DNA of 64,000 nt from Pedobacter cryotolerans (GCF_005116475.1 NZ_SWBO01000004.1:62001-126000), one strand, 5' to 3'; shown: positions 16,447 through 26,755, counted from the stretch's first letter. Notes: generated from the sequence alone by a model not told the origin. Made by a program: numbers and translations.

Positions 16447-18216
16447 TTACTTTATCTTAATTTCGTAATCCATTCTTGCTTGTATGCCAGAATTTGTAAT
16501 GGCTTTCTGCATTTGTTTATAGATTAAATAATGCTCTCCGAGTTCTTTTTTAGTGAAGTAAGTGCTCATATTATCTTTAGCGTTTGAAAAGAAAGCTTTA
16601 AATGGATCAATTTTTTCTGGATATTCAACTACTTTATAATCTTTTAGTTTGGCTTTTTTAGCTGCAGATTTTACGGCATCATTAAAGCTTCCTAAACGGT
16701 CTGCCAAGCCAATTTTAACGGCATCTGTACCTACCCAAACATGTCCGCCACCAACACTATCAACTTGTGCTTTTGTTTTTTTACGACCATCAGCAACTCG
16801 AGTTAAAAAAGTATCGTAAACATGGTTTACATCATTTTGTATAATGAAGCGCTCACCTGCAGTAAGTGGTCTATTTACACTCATAATATCAGCATATTGA
16901 CCAGTTTTTACACCATCAAAAGTAACACCTAATTTGTTAGTCAATAAATTCTGGAAATTTGGAATGATACCAAATACGCCAATAGATCCAGTTATGGTAT
17001 TTGGTTGTACAAAAATACTATCAGCGGCACAACCAATATAATATCCGCCAGATGCGGCAACATCACCAAATGATGCGATAACAGGTTTTATCTTTTTACT
17101 CAATACTACTTCACGCCAAATTACATCAGAAGCCAAAGCACTACCACCACCAGAATTTACACGAATTACAATCGCTTTCACATTCTCATCTAACCTAGCT
17201 TTTCTAATTGCTCTCGATATTCTTTCAGAACCAATTTGCTCATCAGAACCTTCGCCACCAACAATATCGCCATTGGCATAAATTACAGCAACCTTATCTT
17301 TACCCGCTGAGGTTTCAGAAGGTAAATTTTTAGCGTAATCATTAATGCTGATAGTATTTAAATTGCTTTTTTTATCTTTTCCTGTGATGTTTCTAAATTC
17401 ATCCAATACTTCATCTTTATATTTTAATCCATCAACCATTTTATAGGTTAAAGCATCTTTTGGTTGTCTAATTTTGTAAGTATCAGCTATTGCAAACAGA
17501 CTGTCTCTATTAATTTTTCTAGTTTCAGCAATACCATTTAAAAATGTTTGATATAAACCAGAAACATAAGCAGTAACTTGCTTTCTATTGTAATCGCTCA
17601 TTTTTGTGTTTATAAATGGCTCAACTGCACTTTTATAATCGCCAACACGAATAATTTGAGCTTCGATACCTAATTTATCTAAAGCGCCTTTAAAAAACAT
17701 CAACTCAGAGCTAAAGCCTTTAAATTCTAATGCACCTTGCGGATTTAAATAAACCTTATCGGCTGCAGATGCTAAGTAGTAAGCTCCTTGGGTATATATT
17801 TCGCTATAAGCGATAACAGGTTTTTTTGATTTTTGAAATTCGATGATTGCATTTCTCACTTCTAACATGGTGGCCATACCAGCATTTGGAGCAGTAACAT
17901 TAATGTAAACACATTCAATATTATCATCCGTTTCCGCTTTTTTTAATGCTTTTGCTAAATCATTAAAACCAATACTTTTCTCACTAGAACCACCAAAAAT
18001 CGGAACTCCTGAAAGTGAGTTTTCGGGTGTGCGTTCGGTAATCGCTTGATCTAAATCTAAAAATAATACGGTATTGGCTTTTACAACTGTTGTTTCATCA
18101 TCGCCCATAGAAGCTATAGAACCTACAATAATTACAAAGAATAAAATTGCGATAACAAAAGTTGAAATTACAATACCAACAACGGTAGCAAAAACATATT
18201 TAAAAAATTCTTTCAT
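16447..18216 (-). CDS. sppA: Signal peptide peptidase SppA, 67K type
   Basis: 589 residues: an N-terminal membrane anchor (about 8-36) followed by two tandem Clp-fold S49 domains facing the periplasm. The catalytic lysine is K195 in VGDYKSAVEP and the nucleophile is S389 in VAASGGYYIG, the arrangement known for SppA where the two halves supply one residue each. It degrades cleaved signal peptides. The gene order with polX suggests cotranscription but no functional link. Confidence 0.93.
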   Translation of the reverse strand: MKEFFKYVFATVVGIVISTFVIAILFFVIIVGSIASMGDDETTVVKANTVLFLDLDQAITERTPENSLSGVPIFGGSSEKSIGFNDLAKALKKAETDDNIECVYINVTAPNAGMATMLEVRNAIIEFQKSKKPVIAYSEIYTQGAYYLASAADKVYLNPQGALEFKGFSSELMFFKGALDKLGIEAQIIRVGDYKSAVEPFINTKMSDYNRKQVTAYVSGLYQTFLNGIAETRKINRDSLFAIADTYKIRQPKDALTYKMVDGLKYKDEVLDEFRNITGKDKKSNLNTISINDYAKNLPSETSAGKDKVAVIYANGDIVGGEGSDEQIGSERISRAIRKARLDENVKAIVIRVNSGGGSALASDVIWREVVLSKKIKPVIASFGDVAASGGYYIGCAADSIFVQPNTITGSIGVFGIIPNFQNLLTNKLGVTFDGVKTGQYADIMSVNRPLTAGERFIIQNDVNHVYDTFLTRVADGRKKTKAQVDSVGGGHVWVGTDAVKIGLADRLGSFNDAVKSAAKKAKLKDYKVVEYPEKIDPFKAFFSNAKDNMSTYFTKKELGEHYLIYKQMQKAITNSGIQARMDYEIKIK

Positions 18217-18327
18217 GTGGAGGGTAAATATTTAATTTGTAAAGATATAAAACTGAATGGCATCTAATAGTAAATTTACATCTGCAGTAGATTAAATTGA
18301 ACTTAGTTGATATAAAAAACAATAGAT

Positions 18328-18822
18328 ATGGATTTAGACCTTAAAGTGGCTTATTTGTTACTTGGTAGTAATTTAGGCGAAAGAGAAAGGTATTTAGAAG
18401 ATGCTTTAAAATCAATAAATCAAAAAGTTGGTCGTGTTTTTGCTATATCAGCTATATATGAAACGGCAGCTTGGGGGAAAATAGATCAACCATCGTTTTT
18501 AAATTTAGCAATTGGAATTGAAACGCATCTAACAGCCTTTGAGCTTTTAGACAATGTGTTGGATATAGAAGCATCATTAGGGCGTATAAGGCATGAAAAG
18601 TGGGGTGCAAGGCTGATAGATATTGATATTATATTTTATGGTGATGAAATTGTAAACGAGGGCGATAAATTAATTATACCCCACCCTGAAATGCACCGTA
18701 GAAAGTTTGTGTTAGAGCCATTAAATGAAATTGCTGCTGAATTTAAACATCCGGTATTAAAAAAAAGTGTATCAGAAATATTAACAACTTTAACTGATTC
18801 ATTAACTGTAGAAAAAAGATAA
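18328..18822 (+). CDS. folK: 2-amino-4-hydroxy-6-hydroxymethyldihydropteridine diphosphokinase
   Basis: 164-residue pyrophosphokinase of folate synthesis: AYLLLGSNLGERERYLEDAL at the N-terminus, SAIYETAAWGKIDQPSFLN and the family pattern KWGARLIDIDIIFYG with metal-binding aspartates, then IPHPEMHRRKFVLEPL. It transfers pyrophosphate from ATP to the pterin. Divergent from sppA across a 111-base region; the Hpt gene follows 21 bases later and may be cotranscribed. Confidence 0.95.
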   Translation: MDLDLKVAYLLLGSNLGERERYLEDALKSINQKVGRVFAISAIYETAAWGKIDQPSFLNLAIGIETHLTAFELLDNVLDIEASLGRIRHEKWGARLIDIDIIFYGDEIVNEGDKLIIPHPEMHRRKFVLEPLNEIAAEFKHPVLKKSVSEILTTLTDSLTVEKR

Positions 18823-18843
18823 TTTTGTTAGATTTGACCTATA

Positions 18844-19221
18844 ATGATAAACGAGAATAAAAACAAACAACCATTAGATTTATCATATTTGCGTGAAATG
18901 TCTGGCGATAGTGCAGAATTTATGATAGAAATGTTAGATGCATTTCAGAAACAAACGCCAATTTATATGGATGATTTGCAAAATGCCATTAAAGCAGAAA
19001 ATTGGAAAGCTACTTCTGAATATGCACACAAAATGAAACCCACATTTTATTATATAGGTAGAGAAGATGCTCGTGATCACATGCAAGAAATTGAGCGTAA
19101 TGCAAGAGAGTTAAAAGATATTGAAGGCATACCTAATGCATTTGCAGAAATTAAAAACTTTGTTCCTATTTTGTATCAGCAATTAGAAGATGCAAAAGAG
19201 CTGTTGAATGCAAAACTTTAA
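18844..19221 (+). CDS. Histidine phosphotransfer (Hpt) domain protein
   Basis: 125 residues that form one helical Hpt domain. The phospho-accepting histidine is His62 in EYAHKMKPTFYYIG, and SGDSAEFMIEMLDAFQKQ is the usual preceding helix pair. Stand-alone Hpt proteins pass phosphate between receiver domains of hybrid kinases and response regulators. No kinase is nearby, so partners are unknown. The stop codon overlaps the convergent pssA end by four bases. Confidence 0.85.
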   Translation: MINENKNKQPLDLSYLREMSGDSAEFMIEMLDAFQKQTPIYMDDLQNAIKAENWKATSEYAHKMKPTFYYIGREDARDHMQEIERNARELKDIEGIPNAFAEIKNFVPILYQQLEDAKELLNAKL

Positions 19222-19907
19222 AAAGTAATGCTTCTGTTCGATTTGAAATGAAATATTGATAAACTGATGTATAATATCAATATAAAAGGAACTGCAACAA
19301 ATTTCAAAAATCCTATTAAAACTAAGCAACAAATTAAGAAAATATACTTAAACTTATTTTTGGCCCAGCTGGTATCACTTAGTTTAAAAGAAAAAATCTT
19401 AATCTCACTTACCAACAGATAACTTGTGATGGCTATAATTGCAATCAAGGTAATTGATGAGCCGATTATTTCTGGATAATCTACAGCTATAAAAGGTAGT
19501 GAAACTATAAAAAGTGTATTCATTGGCGTGTTTAAACCAATAAAATCTTCAGTTTGCCTTTCATCAATATTAAATTTAGCTAAGCGTAAAGCAGAAAATA
19601 TGGTTATAAAAAATCCTAAATAAGGTAAATATTCAGAACTGTAATCGCTTAGTTTTAATAGCTGAAACATTACAACGCCTGGTAAAAAACCAAAACTTAC
19701 CATATCTGCTAATGAATCTAATTGTTTGCCAATTTCAGATTTTACGTTGAGCAAACGAGCAACCATTCCATCAAAAAAATCGAAAAGTCCAGATAGTAAA
19801 ACGAAGTAAGCAGCAATTTCTAGTTCGCCATTAAAAGCAAAAACAACACCAATACAGCCCGAGAACAGGTTAGCACAAGTAATGGCATTAGGAATATGTT
19901 TTTTCAT
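19218..19907 (-). CDS. pssA: CDP-diacylglycerol-serine O-phosphatidyltransferase
   Basis: 229-residue integral membrane enzyme of phosphatidylethanolamine synthesis. The CDP-alcohol phosphotransferase signature starts near residue 45: DGMVARLLNVKSEIGKQLDS, continuing to LADMVSFG. About eight hydrophobic segments are present. The frame is open to 19943, but the ATG at 19907 gives MKKHIPNAITCANLFSGC, the conserved start; the upstream codons are made of TTGTAATGTTGCAAAG repeat words. Confidence 0.9.
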   Translation of the reverse strand: MKKHIPNAITCANLFSGCIGVVFAFNGELEIAAYFVLLSGLFDFFDGMVARLLNVKSEIGKQLDSLADMVSFGFLPGVVMFQLLKLSDYSSEYLPYLGFFITIFSALRLAKFNIDERQTEDFIGLNTPMNTLFIVSLPFIAVDYPEIIGSSITLIAIIAITSYLLVSEIKIFSFKLSDTSWAKNKFKYIFLICCLVLIGFLKFVAVPFILILYISLSIFHFKSNRSITF

Positions 19908-19999
19908 TTTATGTTGTAAGGTTGAAAAGTTGTAATGTTGCAAAGTTAGGCGTTAATACAGAACCTTCCAATATTTTAACCTTACAACTTTTCAACGCT
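19908..19999. repeat. Word repeat between rho and pssA
   Basis: GTTGTAAGGTTGAAAAGTTGTAATGTTGC on the left and the near inverse ACCTTACAACTTTTCAACGC on the right, about 55 bases apart. On the minus strand transcript they could form a long stem between the rho stop and the pssA start. Confidence 0.55.
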
Positions 20000-20000
20000 A

Positions 20001-21803
20001 TTACCCGTTCATTCCCAATAAAAATTCTTCGTTAGTTTTAGTGCCTTTAATTTGCGCTTGTACTAATTCCATCGCCTCTTGCGAGTTCATATCTGCTAAG
20101 TGGTTACGTAGTACCCAAATGCGTTGTAGATTTTCTCTATCTAACAATAAATCGTCTCTACGTGTACTTGATGCCGTAATATCAATAGCAGGGAAGATAC
20201 GTTTGTTAGATAATTTACGATCCAACTGTAACTCCATATTACCCGTACCTTTAAATTCTTCGAAAATTACCTCGTCCATTTTAGAACCTGTATCTGTTAA
20301 TGCAGTAGCTAAAATGGTTAATGAGCCACCTTTTTCTATATTACGAGCTGCACCAAAGAAACGTTTTGGTTTGTGTAAGGCATTAGCATCAACACCACCT
20401 GATAATATTTTACCAGAAGCAGGTGCAGTTGTATTGTAGGCTCTTGCCAAACGGGTAATCGAATCTAAAAGGATTACCACATCATGTCCACATTCTACTA
20501 AACGCTTAGATTTTTCTAAAACAATGTTGGCAATTTTTACGTGGCGCTCTGCTGGTTCATCAAAAGTAGAAGCAATAACCTCTGCTCTTACGCTACGAGC
20601 CATATCAGTAACCTCTTCAGGTCTTTCATCAATCAATAAAATGATTAAATAAACTTCTGGGTGGTTTTTTGCAATCGCGTTAGCAACCTCTTTTAATAAA
20701 TTGGTTTTACCAGTTTTTGGTTGTGCAACAATTAAACCACGCTGACCTTTACCAATTGGGGTAAAAAGATCCATAATACGGGTAGAGTAATTACTGCTAT
20801 CCGTAAATAAATTTAGTTTTTCTGTAGGGAAAAGAGGAGTGAGGTAATCAAATGGCACACGATCACGTACATCAGCAGGTATACGTCCGTTTATGCTTAC
20901 CACTTTTACCAAAGGGAAATATTTTTCGCCTTCTTTTGGTGGGCGGATACTTCCATTCACCGTATCACCGGTTTTTAAGCCAAATAATTTAATTTGCGAT
21001 TGAGATACATAAATATCATCTGGTGATGATAGGTAATTATAATCTGCAGAACGCAAGAAACCATATCCATCTGGCATAATTTCTAAAACGCCTTCGTTGG
21101 TAATGGTATTATCGAAATCTAGGTTAGAGTAACTTGTTTCGTTTTGTTTATGGTTTCCGCCGTTTTGGTTAGGATTATTTTGTCCTTTTTGTGGGCGATT
21201 GTTATTCTCTTCTCTAGGAGCTCGTTCTTCTCTAGCTGGTTTTTCTTCGCCAACAACTGCTGCAGGTTTAGGTTCTTTTGCTGGTCTTGCTTCTTTAGCT
21301 ACACGATCTCTTTTTTGGTTTGGTTGCTGATTAGCTACTGCAGGCTTATTGGCTTGGTTTTGCAATTTCTCAGCAATTGTTTCCATTTTTTGTGGGTCGC
21401 TAACCAAATCTGGAGGCAAAGTAACCACTGGTGGTTCAACTTCTGTTTCTTCAGGTTTTGTTTCCTCAGCTTTTGTTTCTACAGTTTCGGGCCTCCGAGT
21501 TTGCGGCTCATCAAATAAAGTAACTCTATCACGCTCAGCTTGTGCTGGCTGCGGCTTGTCGTCTTTACTTATACGAGCACGTTTTTTGGCTAAAGGCTTG
21601 TCTGTAGTTTCTTTTACAACTTTAGGTTTCGCAGCAGCTACAGATTTAGGTTCTGCAACATCATTTTTACCAGTTTGCTGTTGTAATATCTGTTCAATTA
21701 GGTCTGTTTTACGCAAATCATCCGCGTTACTAATACCTTCATTTTTTGCTAACTCGCGTAATTCTGCGGTAAGCTTTTCAGTTAATTCTGTTTTATTAAA
21801 CAT
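20001..21803 (-). CDS. rho: Transcription termination factor Rho, with long N-terminal insertion
   Basis: 600 residues, longer than the ~420 of Escherichia coli. After a short Rho N-terminal helical part ([20 protein letters not shown]) there is a ~180-residue lysine/glutamate/proline/asparagine-rich region, which is low-complexity and probably disordered. The RNA-binding domain then begins at [15 protein letters not shown]. The ATPase core has Walker A QPKTGKTN near 361-368 and [15 protein letters not shown]. By family knowledge the hexamer translocates on RNA and ends transcription; such insertions are known in Bacteroidota Rho. A long AT-rich leader (21804-22070) separates it from divergent pyrF. 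Confidence 0.95.
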   Translation of the reverse strand: MFNKTELTEKLTAELRELAKNEGISNADDLRKTDLIEQILQQQTGKNDVAEPKSVAAAKPKVVKETTDKPLAKKRARISKDDKPQPAQAERDRVTLFDEPQTRRPETVETKAEETKPEETEVEPPVVTLPPDLVSDPQKMETIAEKLQNQANKPAVANQQPNQKRDRVAKEARPAKEPKPAAVVGEEKPAREERAPREENNNRPQKGQNNPNQNGGNHKQNETSYSNLDFDNTITNEGVLEIMPDGYGFLRSADYNYLSSPDDIYVSQSQIKLFGLKTGDTVNGSIRPPKEGEKYFPLVKVVSINGRIPADVRDRVPFDYLTPLFPTEKLNLFTDSSNYSTRIMDLFTPIGKGQRGLIVAQPKTGKTNLLKEVANAIAKNHPEVYLIILLIDERPEEVTDMARSVRAEVIASTFDEPAERHVKIANIVLEKSKRLVECGHDVVILLDSITRLARAYNTTAPASGKILSGGVDANALHKPKRFFGAARNIEKGGSLTILATALTDTGSKMDEVIFEEFKGTGNMELQLDRKLSNKRIFPAIDITASSTRRDDLLLDRENLQRIWVLRNHLADMNSQEAMELVQAQIKGTKTNEEFLLGMNG

Positions 21804-22070
21804 TTATATGTATTGTCGAGAAATTTTAAATTGAGTTTATCAAAAAATATAACTAAAAAATGCTTTGGCAACATTTAAAAAGATAAAGTGACTGAGATTT
21901 TTCTGGGATATTCAGATAAACATTCGGGAATTATGCCACAATTGTATGTATTTGAAAATTAATAAGCAACTAAATTTACAAATTGTTTAAAAAAAAATCA
22001 TTTTGTGCAAACATCATCTTATTAAAAACCAGCTAATTTTGGCATCTTTGCGCATCATTTCATCGATAAT

Positions 22071-22901
22071 ATGAACAAGGAACAACTTTTTGAGCAAATA
22101 CAAAAAAAGAAATCATTTTTATGTATTGGGCTTGATCCGGTTTTAGATAAATTGCCAAAACACTTATTAAAGTACAACGATCCAATTTTGGAGTTTAATA
22201 AGCAGTTGATTGATGCAACTCACGATTTATGTGTTGCCTATAAACCCAATACTGCTTTTTACGAAAGTAGGGGAGTAAGAGGCTGGCAAACTTTAGTAAA
22301 TACTTGGAAACATTTTCCGAAAGATGTTTTTACAATTGCAGATGCCAAACGTGGAGACATCGGCAATACATCAGCTATGTATGCCGAAGCTTTTTTTAAG
22401 GAAGAAAATTCGGAAATGAGCTTTGATTCGATAACCGTTGCACCCTACATGGGTAAAGATTCAGTTGCTCCTTTTTTAAATCATCCTGATAAATGGGTAA
22501 TTCTTTTGGCTTTAACTTCAAATACGGGTAGTCAAGATTTTCAGGTTAAACAAAGCGATGATCAAAAATTATATGAGCAAGTAATTCAAACTTCTCAAAA
22601 TTGGGCTACAAGCAATCAAATGATGTATGTTGTTGGGGCTACTAAGGCAGAAGAATTTCAAAACATCCGCCAGTTGGCGCCAGACCATTTTTTATTAGTA
22701 CCCGGTGTTGGTGCACAAGGCGGTAGTTTAAGTGCAGTATGCCAATATGGTTTAAATTCGCAATGTGGATTATTGGTTAATTCTGCTAGAAGCATTATTT
22801 ACGCCAGCGATGGTTTAGATTTTGCCGAAAAAGCAAGAGAGGAAGCCTTGGTTTTGCAACAAGAAATGGAGCAAATACTTATCGGGGTAAACTTAATTTA
22901 G
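22071..22901 (+). CDS. pyrF: Orotidine 5'-phosphate decarboxylase, type 2
   Basis: 276-residue TIM-barrel enzyme that makes UMP. Active-site segments are [12 protein letters not shown] (18-29), [13 protein letters not shown] and the catalytic [15 protein letters not shown] (91-105). The length and NTSAMYA segment mark the longer PyrF subgroup. The ATG follows a GGCATCTTTGCGCATC sequence that resembles a Bacteroidota -7 box. Confidence 0.95.
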   Translation: MNKEQLFEQIQKKKSFLCIGLDPVLDKLPKHLLKYNDPILEFNKQLIDATHDLCVAYKPNTAFYESRGVRGWQTLVNTWKHFPKDVFTIADAKRGDIGNTSAMYAEAFFKEENSEMSFDSITVAPYMGKDSVAPFLNHPDKWVILLALTSNTGSQDFQVKQSDDQKLYEQVIQTSQNWATSNQMMYVVGATKAEEFQNIRQLAPDHFLLVPGVGAQGGSLSAVCQYGLNSQCGLLVNSARSIIYASDGLDFAEKAREEALVLQQEMEQILIGVNLI

Positions 22902-23044
22902 GTTCAAAAAATAAAACTAATATAGCTGTAAGTTTGAGCAAGTTTAAAAACTTGCTAATTGTACTTCTTACTCGCTAATCTTTATAATCATCTTCTAAAA
23001 CTTCTTTGTACACTTAGTGTCTTAGTGGTTAAAAATTAATTTAA

Positions 23045-23956
23045 ATGAGCACTAAAACAGATTTCAAACTAATTGGAGCTTTACTTGCAGTTGCCATAGT
23101 TTGGGGTACAACCTATTTAGGTATTCGTATTGCGGTGCATACCATACCACCTTGGTTTGTTACGGCAATGCGCCAAAGTATTGCAACACTTATTTTGCTG
23201 GTTATTTTAATTAAGCAAAACCAATTAAAATGGATTGGTTGGTCGCATTTAAAAAGACAAATTTTGCTTTCTTCTTTAATGGTTATTATTGCCAATGGGA
23301 TGACAACCGTTGCCGAACAAAGTATTCCGAGTGGATTAACATCTCTGTTAAATGCCTTAAATCCGATTGTAGTTTTTATTGGCTGTGTATTAATTGGCTT
23401 ACAAAAATTAACTTTAAAAGGCATAATTGGTGTAGTTGTAGGCTTTTTAGGCGTAGCTTTTATTTTTAGAGACGGATTAAATGATTTGCTTGATCCAAAT
23501 TATAAAACTGGGATCATCTATTTAGCAATTGCCATTTCTGGCTGGGCAGCTGGTACAATTTATACCAAAAAATATACCCAGCAAAGTTCAAATATTATGC
23601 TCGATTTATTTTATCAGTTTGCGTTTTCAGCAATTGTACAATTAGTTTTTGCATTTGCTTTTTCCAAAACAATAGCGCCAAATACATGGAGTATAGAAAG
23701 TTTACTTGCAGTTGTTTATTTAGGTGTATTTGGATCAGTAGTTGGTTATTTTTGCTATCACTATGCATTAAAAAAGGTATCTGCCACAAAGGTTTCTATA
23801 TTGTCTTATTTTAATACCATAATAGCCATCTTTTTGGGTTGGCTTATTTTAGATGAGGTAATTACTTACGACTTATTAATCGCCACAGCTTTAATTATTT
23901 TGGGTGTTTTTATTACCAATTATAAGGGTAGGCAGAAAGAGTTGGCAAAAAATTAG
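23045..23956 (+). CDS. DMT/EamA family transporter
   Basis: 303 residues with about ten membrane helices arranged as two EamA repeats. The first begins AIVWGTTYLGIRIAVHTIPPWFVTAMR and the second AISGWAAGTIYTKKY. Members export amino acids or metabolites, or import nucleotide sugars; the substrate cannot be told from sequence. The gene stands alone, and its stop is directly followed by a mosaic repeat copy. Confidence 0.88.
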   Translation: MSTKTDFKLIGALLAVAIVWGTTYLGIRIAVHTIPPWFVTAMRQSIATLILLVILIKQNQLKWIGWSHLKRQILLSSLMVIIANGMTTVAEQSIPSGLTSLLNALNPIVVFIGCVLIGLQKLTLKGIIGVVVGFLGVAFIFRDGLNDLLDPNYKTGIIYLAIAISGWAAGTIYTKKYTQQSSNIMLDLFYQFAFSAIVQLVFAFAFSKTIAPNTWSIESLLAVVYLGVFGSVVGYFCYHYALKKVSATKVSILSYFNTIIAIFLGWLILDEVITYDLLIATALIILGVFITNYKGRQKELAKN

Positions 23957-24069
23957 AAAGCGATTGTCAGCAGTTCTTGGCAATTATAGCCCCGCTTTTC
24001 TCTACAAAACAAATTCTTTTTCATCCAATTTCATTGGAAAAGAATTTGTTTTTTCGCTTCAATCGGGCT
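23957..24069 (-). repeat. Mosaic intergenic repeat, copy C
   Basis: Read on the minus strand it starts CCCGATTGAAGCGAAAAAAC and ends GAACTGCTGACAATCGCTTTC, with AGAAAAGCGGGGCTA between. These are the same arms as copies at 5168 and 27193. The centre is a different hairpin: AAATTCTTTTTCATCCAAT with ATTGGAAAAGAATTT. Confidence 0.6.
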
Positions 24070-24319
24070 TATATTTTAAAGTAATTAGCATTTGGGTTTG
24101 GTTGCAAAATTTATGATTAAAGGAAATATTAATTCTTCCATTTTGTTAATTATTTACAACAAAAATACTTAAAATTGTTATTTTATTATAACAAAATATT
24201 GTAAAAGCGTTATTTTTAAATAACAATTTTAAATGTTTACTCGTAATTAAACATTAATAACCATTAGTTAAATTTTCTTCAAGCCATCGTTTTTTGCCTT
24301 TTATTGCCTAATTTCAAGT
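24070..24319. other. AT-rich gap upstream of DUF2851 gene
   Basis: Very AT-rich, with repeated TTGTTATTTT/AAATAACAATTTT segments near 24155-24235 that can pair. No gene or clear promoter seen. Confidence 0.5.
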
Positions 24320-25600
24320 ATGAACTTTCCTGAAGAGTTTTTGCATTTCATTTGGCAATTTAGGTTGTATGGCGCACAAACATTGCGTACAACTACGGGA
24401 GAAGTTGTAGAGGTTCTGCAACAAGGAACGTTGAATAAAAATGCAGGACCAGATTTTAGCAAAGCAAAATTAATTATTGGCGAAACCACTTGGGTTGGCA
24501 ATGTAGAAATTCACATCAAATCATCAGATTGGTTATTGCATAATCATCAAGTTGATAGTGCTTACGAAAATGTAATTCTTCACGTGGTTTATGAAGACGA
24601 TGCACCAATTTATAGAAAAGATGGCACAATACTTCCCGTTCTTGTTTTAAAAGGACTTTTCCCATTGCATTTATTAGATAATTACGAAGCATTAATTACT
24701 TCGACAAACAATTTTCCTTGCGAAAAGCAAATTAACAGGGTTGACGAATTTTTAATCAATGGATTTTTAGCTCGGGTTTTGGTAGAACGCTTAGAGCAAA
24801 AATCAACTGAAGTTTATGTGAAATTGGAAACTTTAAAAGGTGATTGGGATGAAACTTTTTATCATTTTATGGCAAGGAATTTTGGCTTTAAAGTAAATGC
24901 CATACCTATGGAAATGTTAGCTCAATCTTTACCACAACAATTATTTGCCAAGCATAAAGATAATCCGCTGCAAATAGAGGCTTTAATTTTTGGTCAGGCA
25001 GGGTTTTTAAACCAAACTTTTGAAGCTGAATACCCAAATCATTTAAAGCGAGAATACCTGTTTCTGCAAAAGAAATATAGCTTAACACCAATAGATATTT
25101 CGCTTTGGAAGTTTATGCGAATGCGACCACAGAATTTCCCGACTTTAAGGCTAGCACAGTTTGCAGCTTTAATTGTAGCTTCCAATCATTTGTTTTCTAA
25201 AATACTGGTAATGAGAGATTATCGAAATTCTCAAATTTTGTTTGAAAATTTACCAGTTCATCCTTTTTGGGAAACCCATTATCATTTTAATAAAGAAGCT
25301 GATAAAGTTAGCCTACAATTGGGTAAATCTTCCATACAAAATATATTGATTAACACTTTGAGCTTGTTTTTATTCGCCTATGGCAAAGCATTAGATCAAG
25401 AAAATTTTGTAACTAGGAATTTTTATTTGTTAGAAAATATACCAGCAGAAAATAATGCCATCATCAAACAATATATAGATGCAGGCGTTATAGTGAAAAA
25501 TGCATTTTACTCGCAAGCAATATTGCAATTAAAAAAGAAGTATTGTAATGAAAAAAAATGCTTATCTTGTGGTATTGGTATTAAGTTATTAAAGCAATAA
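24320..25600 (+). CDS. DUF2851 family protein
   Basis: 426-residue cytoplasmic protein of a Bacteroidota-restricted family. Recognisable features are the start MNFPEEFLHFIWQFRLY, the block NKNAGPDFSKAKLIIGETTWVGNVEIHIKSSDW (about 42-74), and a C-terminal cysteine cluster CNEKKCLSCGIG that could bind metal. The N-terminal block resembles a small nuclease-like fold with a conserved GPDF, but I cannot assign activity. The PspC gene follows after 4 bases, so they are likely cotranscribed. Confidence 0.85.
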   Translation: MNFPEEFLHFIWQFRLYGAQTLRTTTGEVVEVLQQGTLNKNAGPDFSKAKLIIGETTWVGNVEIHIKSSDWLLHNHQVDSAYENVILHVVYEDDAPIYRKDGTILPVLVLKGLFPLHLLDNYEALITSTNNFPCEKQINRVDEFLINGFLARVLVERLEQKSTEVYVKLETLKGDWDETFYHFMARNFGFKVNAIPMEMLAQSLPQQLFAKHKDNPLQIEALIFGQAGFLNQTFEAEYPNHLKREYLFLQKKYSLTPIDISLWKFMRMRPQNFPTLRLAQFAALIVASNHLFSKILVMRDYRNSQILFENLPVHPFWETHYHFNKEADKVSLQLGKSSIQNILINTLSLFLFAYGKALDQENFVTRNFYLLENIPAENNAIIKQYIDAGVIVKNAFYSQAILQLKKKYCNEKKCLSCGIGIKLLKQ

Positions 25601-25604
25601 AAAA

Positions 25605-25826
25605 ATGTTTCAACGTATTGTAACTTTTTTCGAACAACAAAGCTTTGGGGTTTCGGCTTATTTGGCTAATAAGTTTAATATGAGAACCAGTAAAGTTCGT
25701 TTGTTCTTTATTTATTCTTCTTTTTTAGCCGTAGGTTTTCCTATCCTATTTTACTTTTTGGCAGCTATAGTTTTAGACATTAGAACTTACATGAAAAAAG
25801 TAAGGCTAAGAGTTTGGGATATTTAG
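25605..25826 (+). CDS. PspC domain protein, small membrane protein
   Basis: 73 residues consisting of one PspC-like unit: FGVSAYLANKFNMRTSKVRLFFIYSSFLAVGFP followed by a hydrophobic segment to about residue 62. PspC proteins are inner-membrane stress-response components in other bacteria; this single-helix-pair version has no known specific role. Four bases after DUF2851. Confidence 0.85.
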   Translation: MFQRIVTFFEQQSFGVSAYLANKFNMRTSKVRLFFIYSSFLAVGFPILFYFLAAIVLDIRTYMKKVRLRVWDI

Positions 25827-25886
25827 CCCCTAAATCTCCACCGCGGCGGAGACTTGCCGAATAAAAGCCCCTTTAGGGGTTGGGAG

Positions 25887-26543
25887 TTAATCATCTGGCA
25901 TTAAAATCTCTGCAATTTCTGTAAAACCTTTTTCTGCGGCTAAGTCTGCAGGTAATTTTCCACCCTCCATTCTTAAAGTTACTTCTGCACCGTGTTCTAG
26001 CAATAAAATAATCAATTCGATATTGCCCAACTGAGCTGCTGAATGTAATGGAGCAACACCAGATTTCTGACAAACGTTTGGATAAGCACCTGCATCTAAT
26101 AGCATTTTGGTGATGTTGTAGTTATTTGCTGCTACAGCAGAATGGATTGGAAAAACATTATACCCATTTTTACTGGCTACATTAACTTCTGCACCTTTTA
26201 AAACTAAAAAGCGGGCAATATCTTCGTGGCCAAAATAACAGGCTAATCCAAGCGGGGTAAAACCATCTATTGAGAACTGGTTAACAGAAGCTGGATTTTT
26301 AAAAATTAAGAGCGTAACATCATCAAATTTGCCTACAGCACAAGCATCAAACAGATTTAATTCTGGTACAAACTCGGCAATTGCTTGTGCAATTTCTGGC
26401 TTTTTGTAATAACAGGCCAATAAAATTGGAGATATTTGATGGGAGGTTATTTGCTTAGCTAACTCAGGCTTTTGAGATAATAATGCAATTACCTGATCTA
26501 ATTGATCATTTTCTATAAGTGATTCGAGCTGCGAGATATCCAT
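25887..26543 (-). CDS. Ankyrin repeat protein
   Basis: 218 residues made of about six ankyrin repeats. Clear units are GFTPLGLACYFGHEDIARFLVLKGAEVN, NGYNVFPIHSAVAANNYNITKMLLDAGAYPN and GVAPLHSAAQLGNIELIILLLEHGAEV. No signal peptide or enzymatic domain. Probably a protein-binding scaffold; the partner is unknown. Convergent with the DUF2851-PspC pair. Confidence 0.9.
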   Translation of the reverse strand: MDISQLESLIENDQLDQVIALLSQKPELAKQITSHQISPILLACYYKKPEIAQAIAEFVPELNLFDACAVGKFDDVTLLIFKNPASVNQFSIDGFTPLGLACYFGHEDIARFLVLKGAEVNVASKNGYNVFPIHSAVAANNYNITKMLLDAGAYPNVCQKSGVAPLHSAAQLGNIELIILLLEHGAEVTLRMEGGKLPADLAAEKGFTEIAEILMPDD

Positions 26544-26670
26544 TTTAGCGCCATTAAATTCTAATTATTAAATTAACAAAAATATTTTGAGATTGTGTTA
26601 GTTAAAGCTGTGGAATTAGTTTTTAAACATCAAATTCTTTTAATTTAATGACTGAAACTGCCTTTGTTTT

Positions 26671-26715
26671 AACATTAAGGCATTAAGAAGAATTGAAGCT
26701 TAATTTCTTAATGTT
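26671..26715 (+). repeat. AACATTAAG repeat, copy 1
   Basis: Starts AACATTAAGGCATTAAGAAG and ends TTAATTTCTTAATGTT; imperfect palindrome. Related copies at 26756, 27086, 31005 and 31106. Confidence 0.65.
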
Positions 26716-26755
26716 TATTTAAGCGTTCTCCAAGGTATATTTTTTAGAAAAAATT

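Noticed and set aside
21144..21834. Long plus-strand open frames opposite the rho N-terminal part
   Set aside because: Antisense shadows of the low-complexity Lys/Glu/Pro-rich insertion of Rho; they read as Cys/Phe/Ser-rich nonsense.
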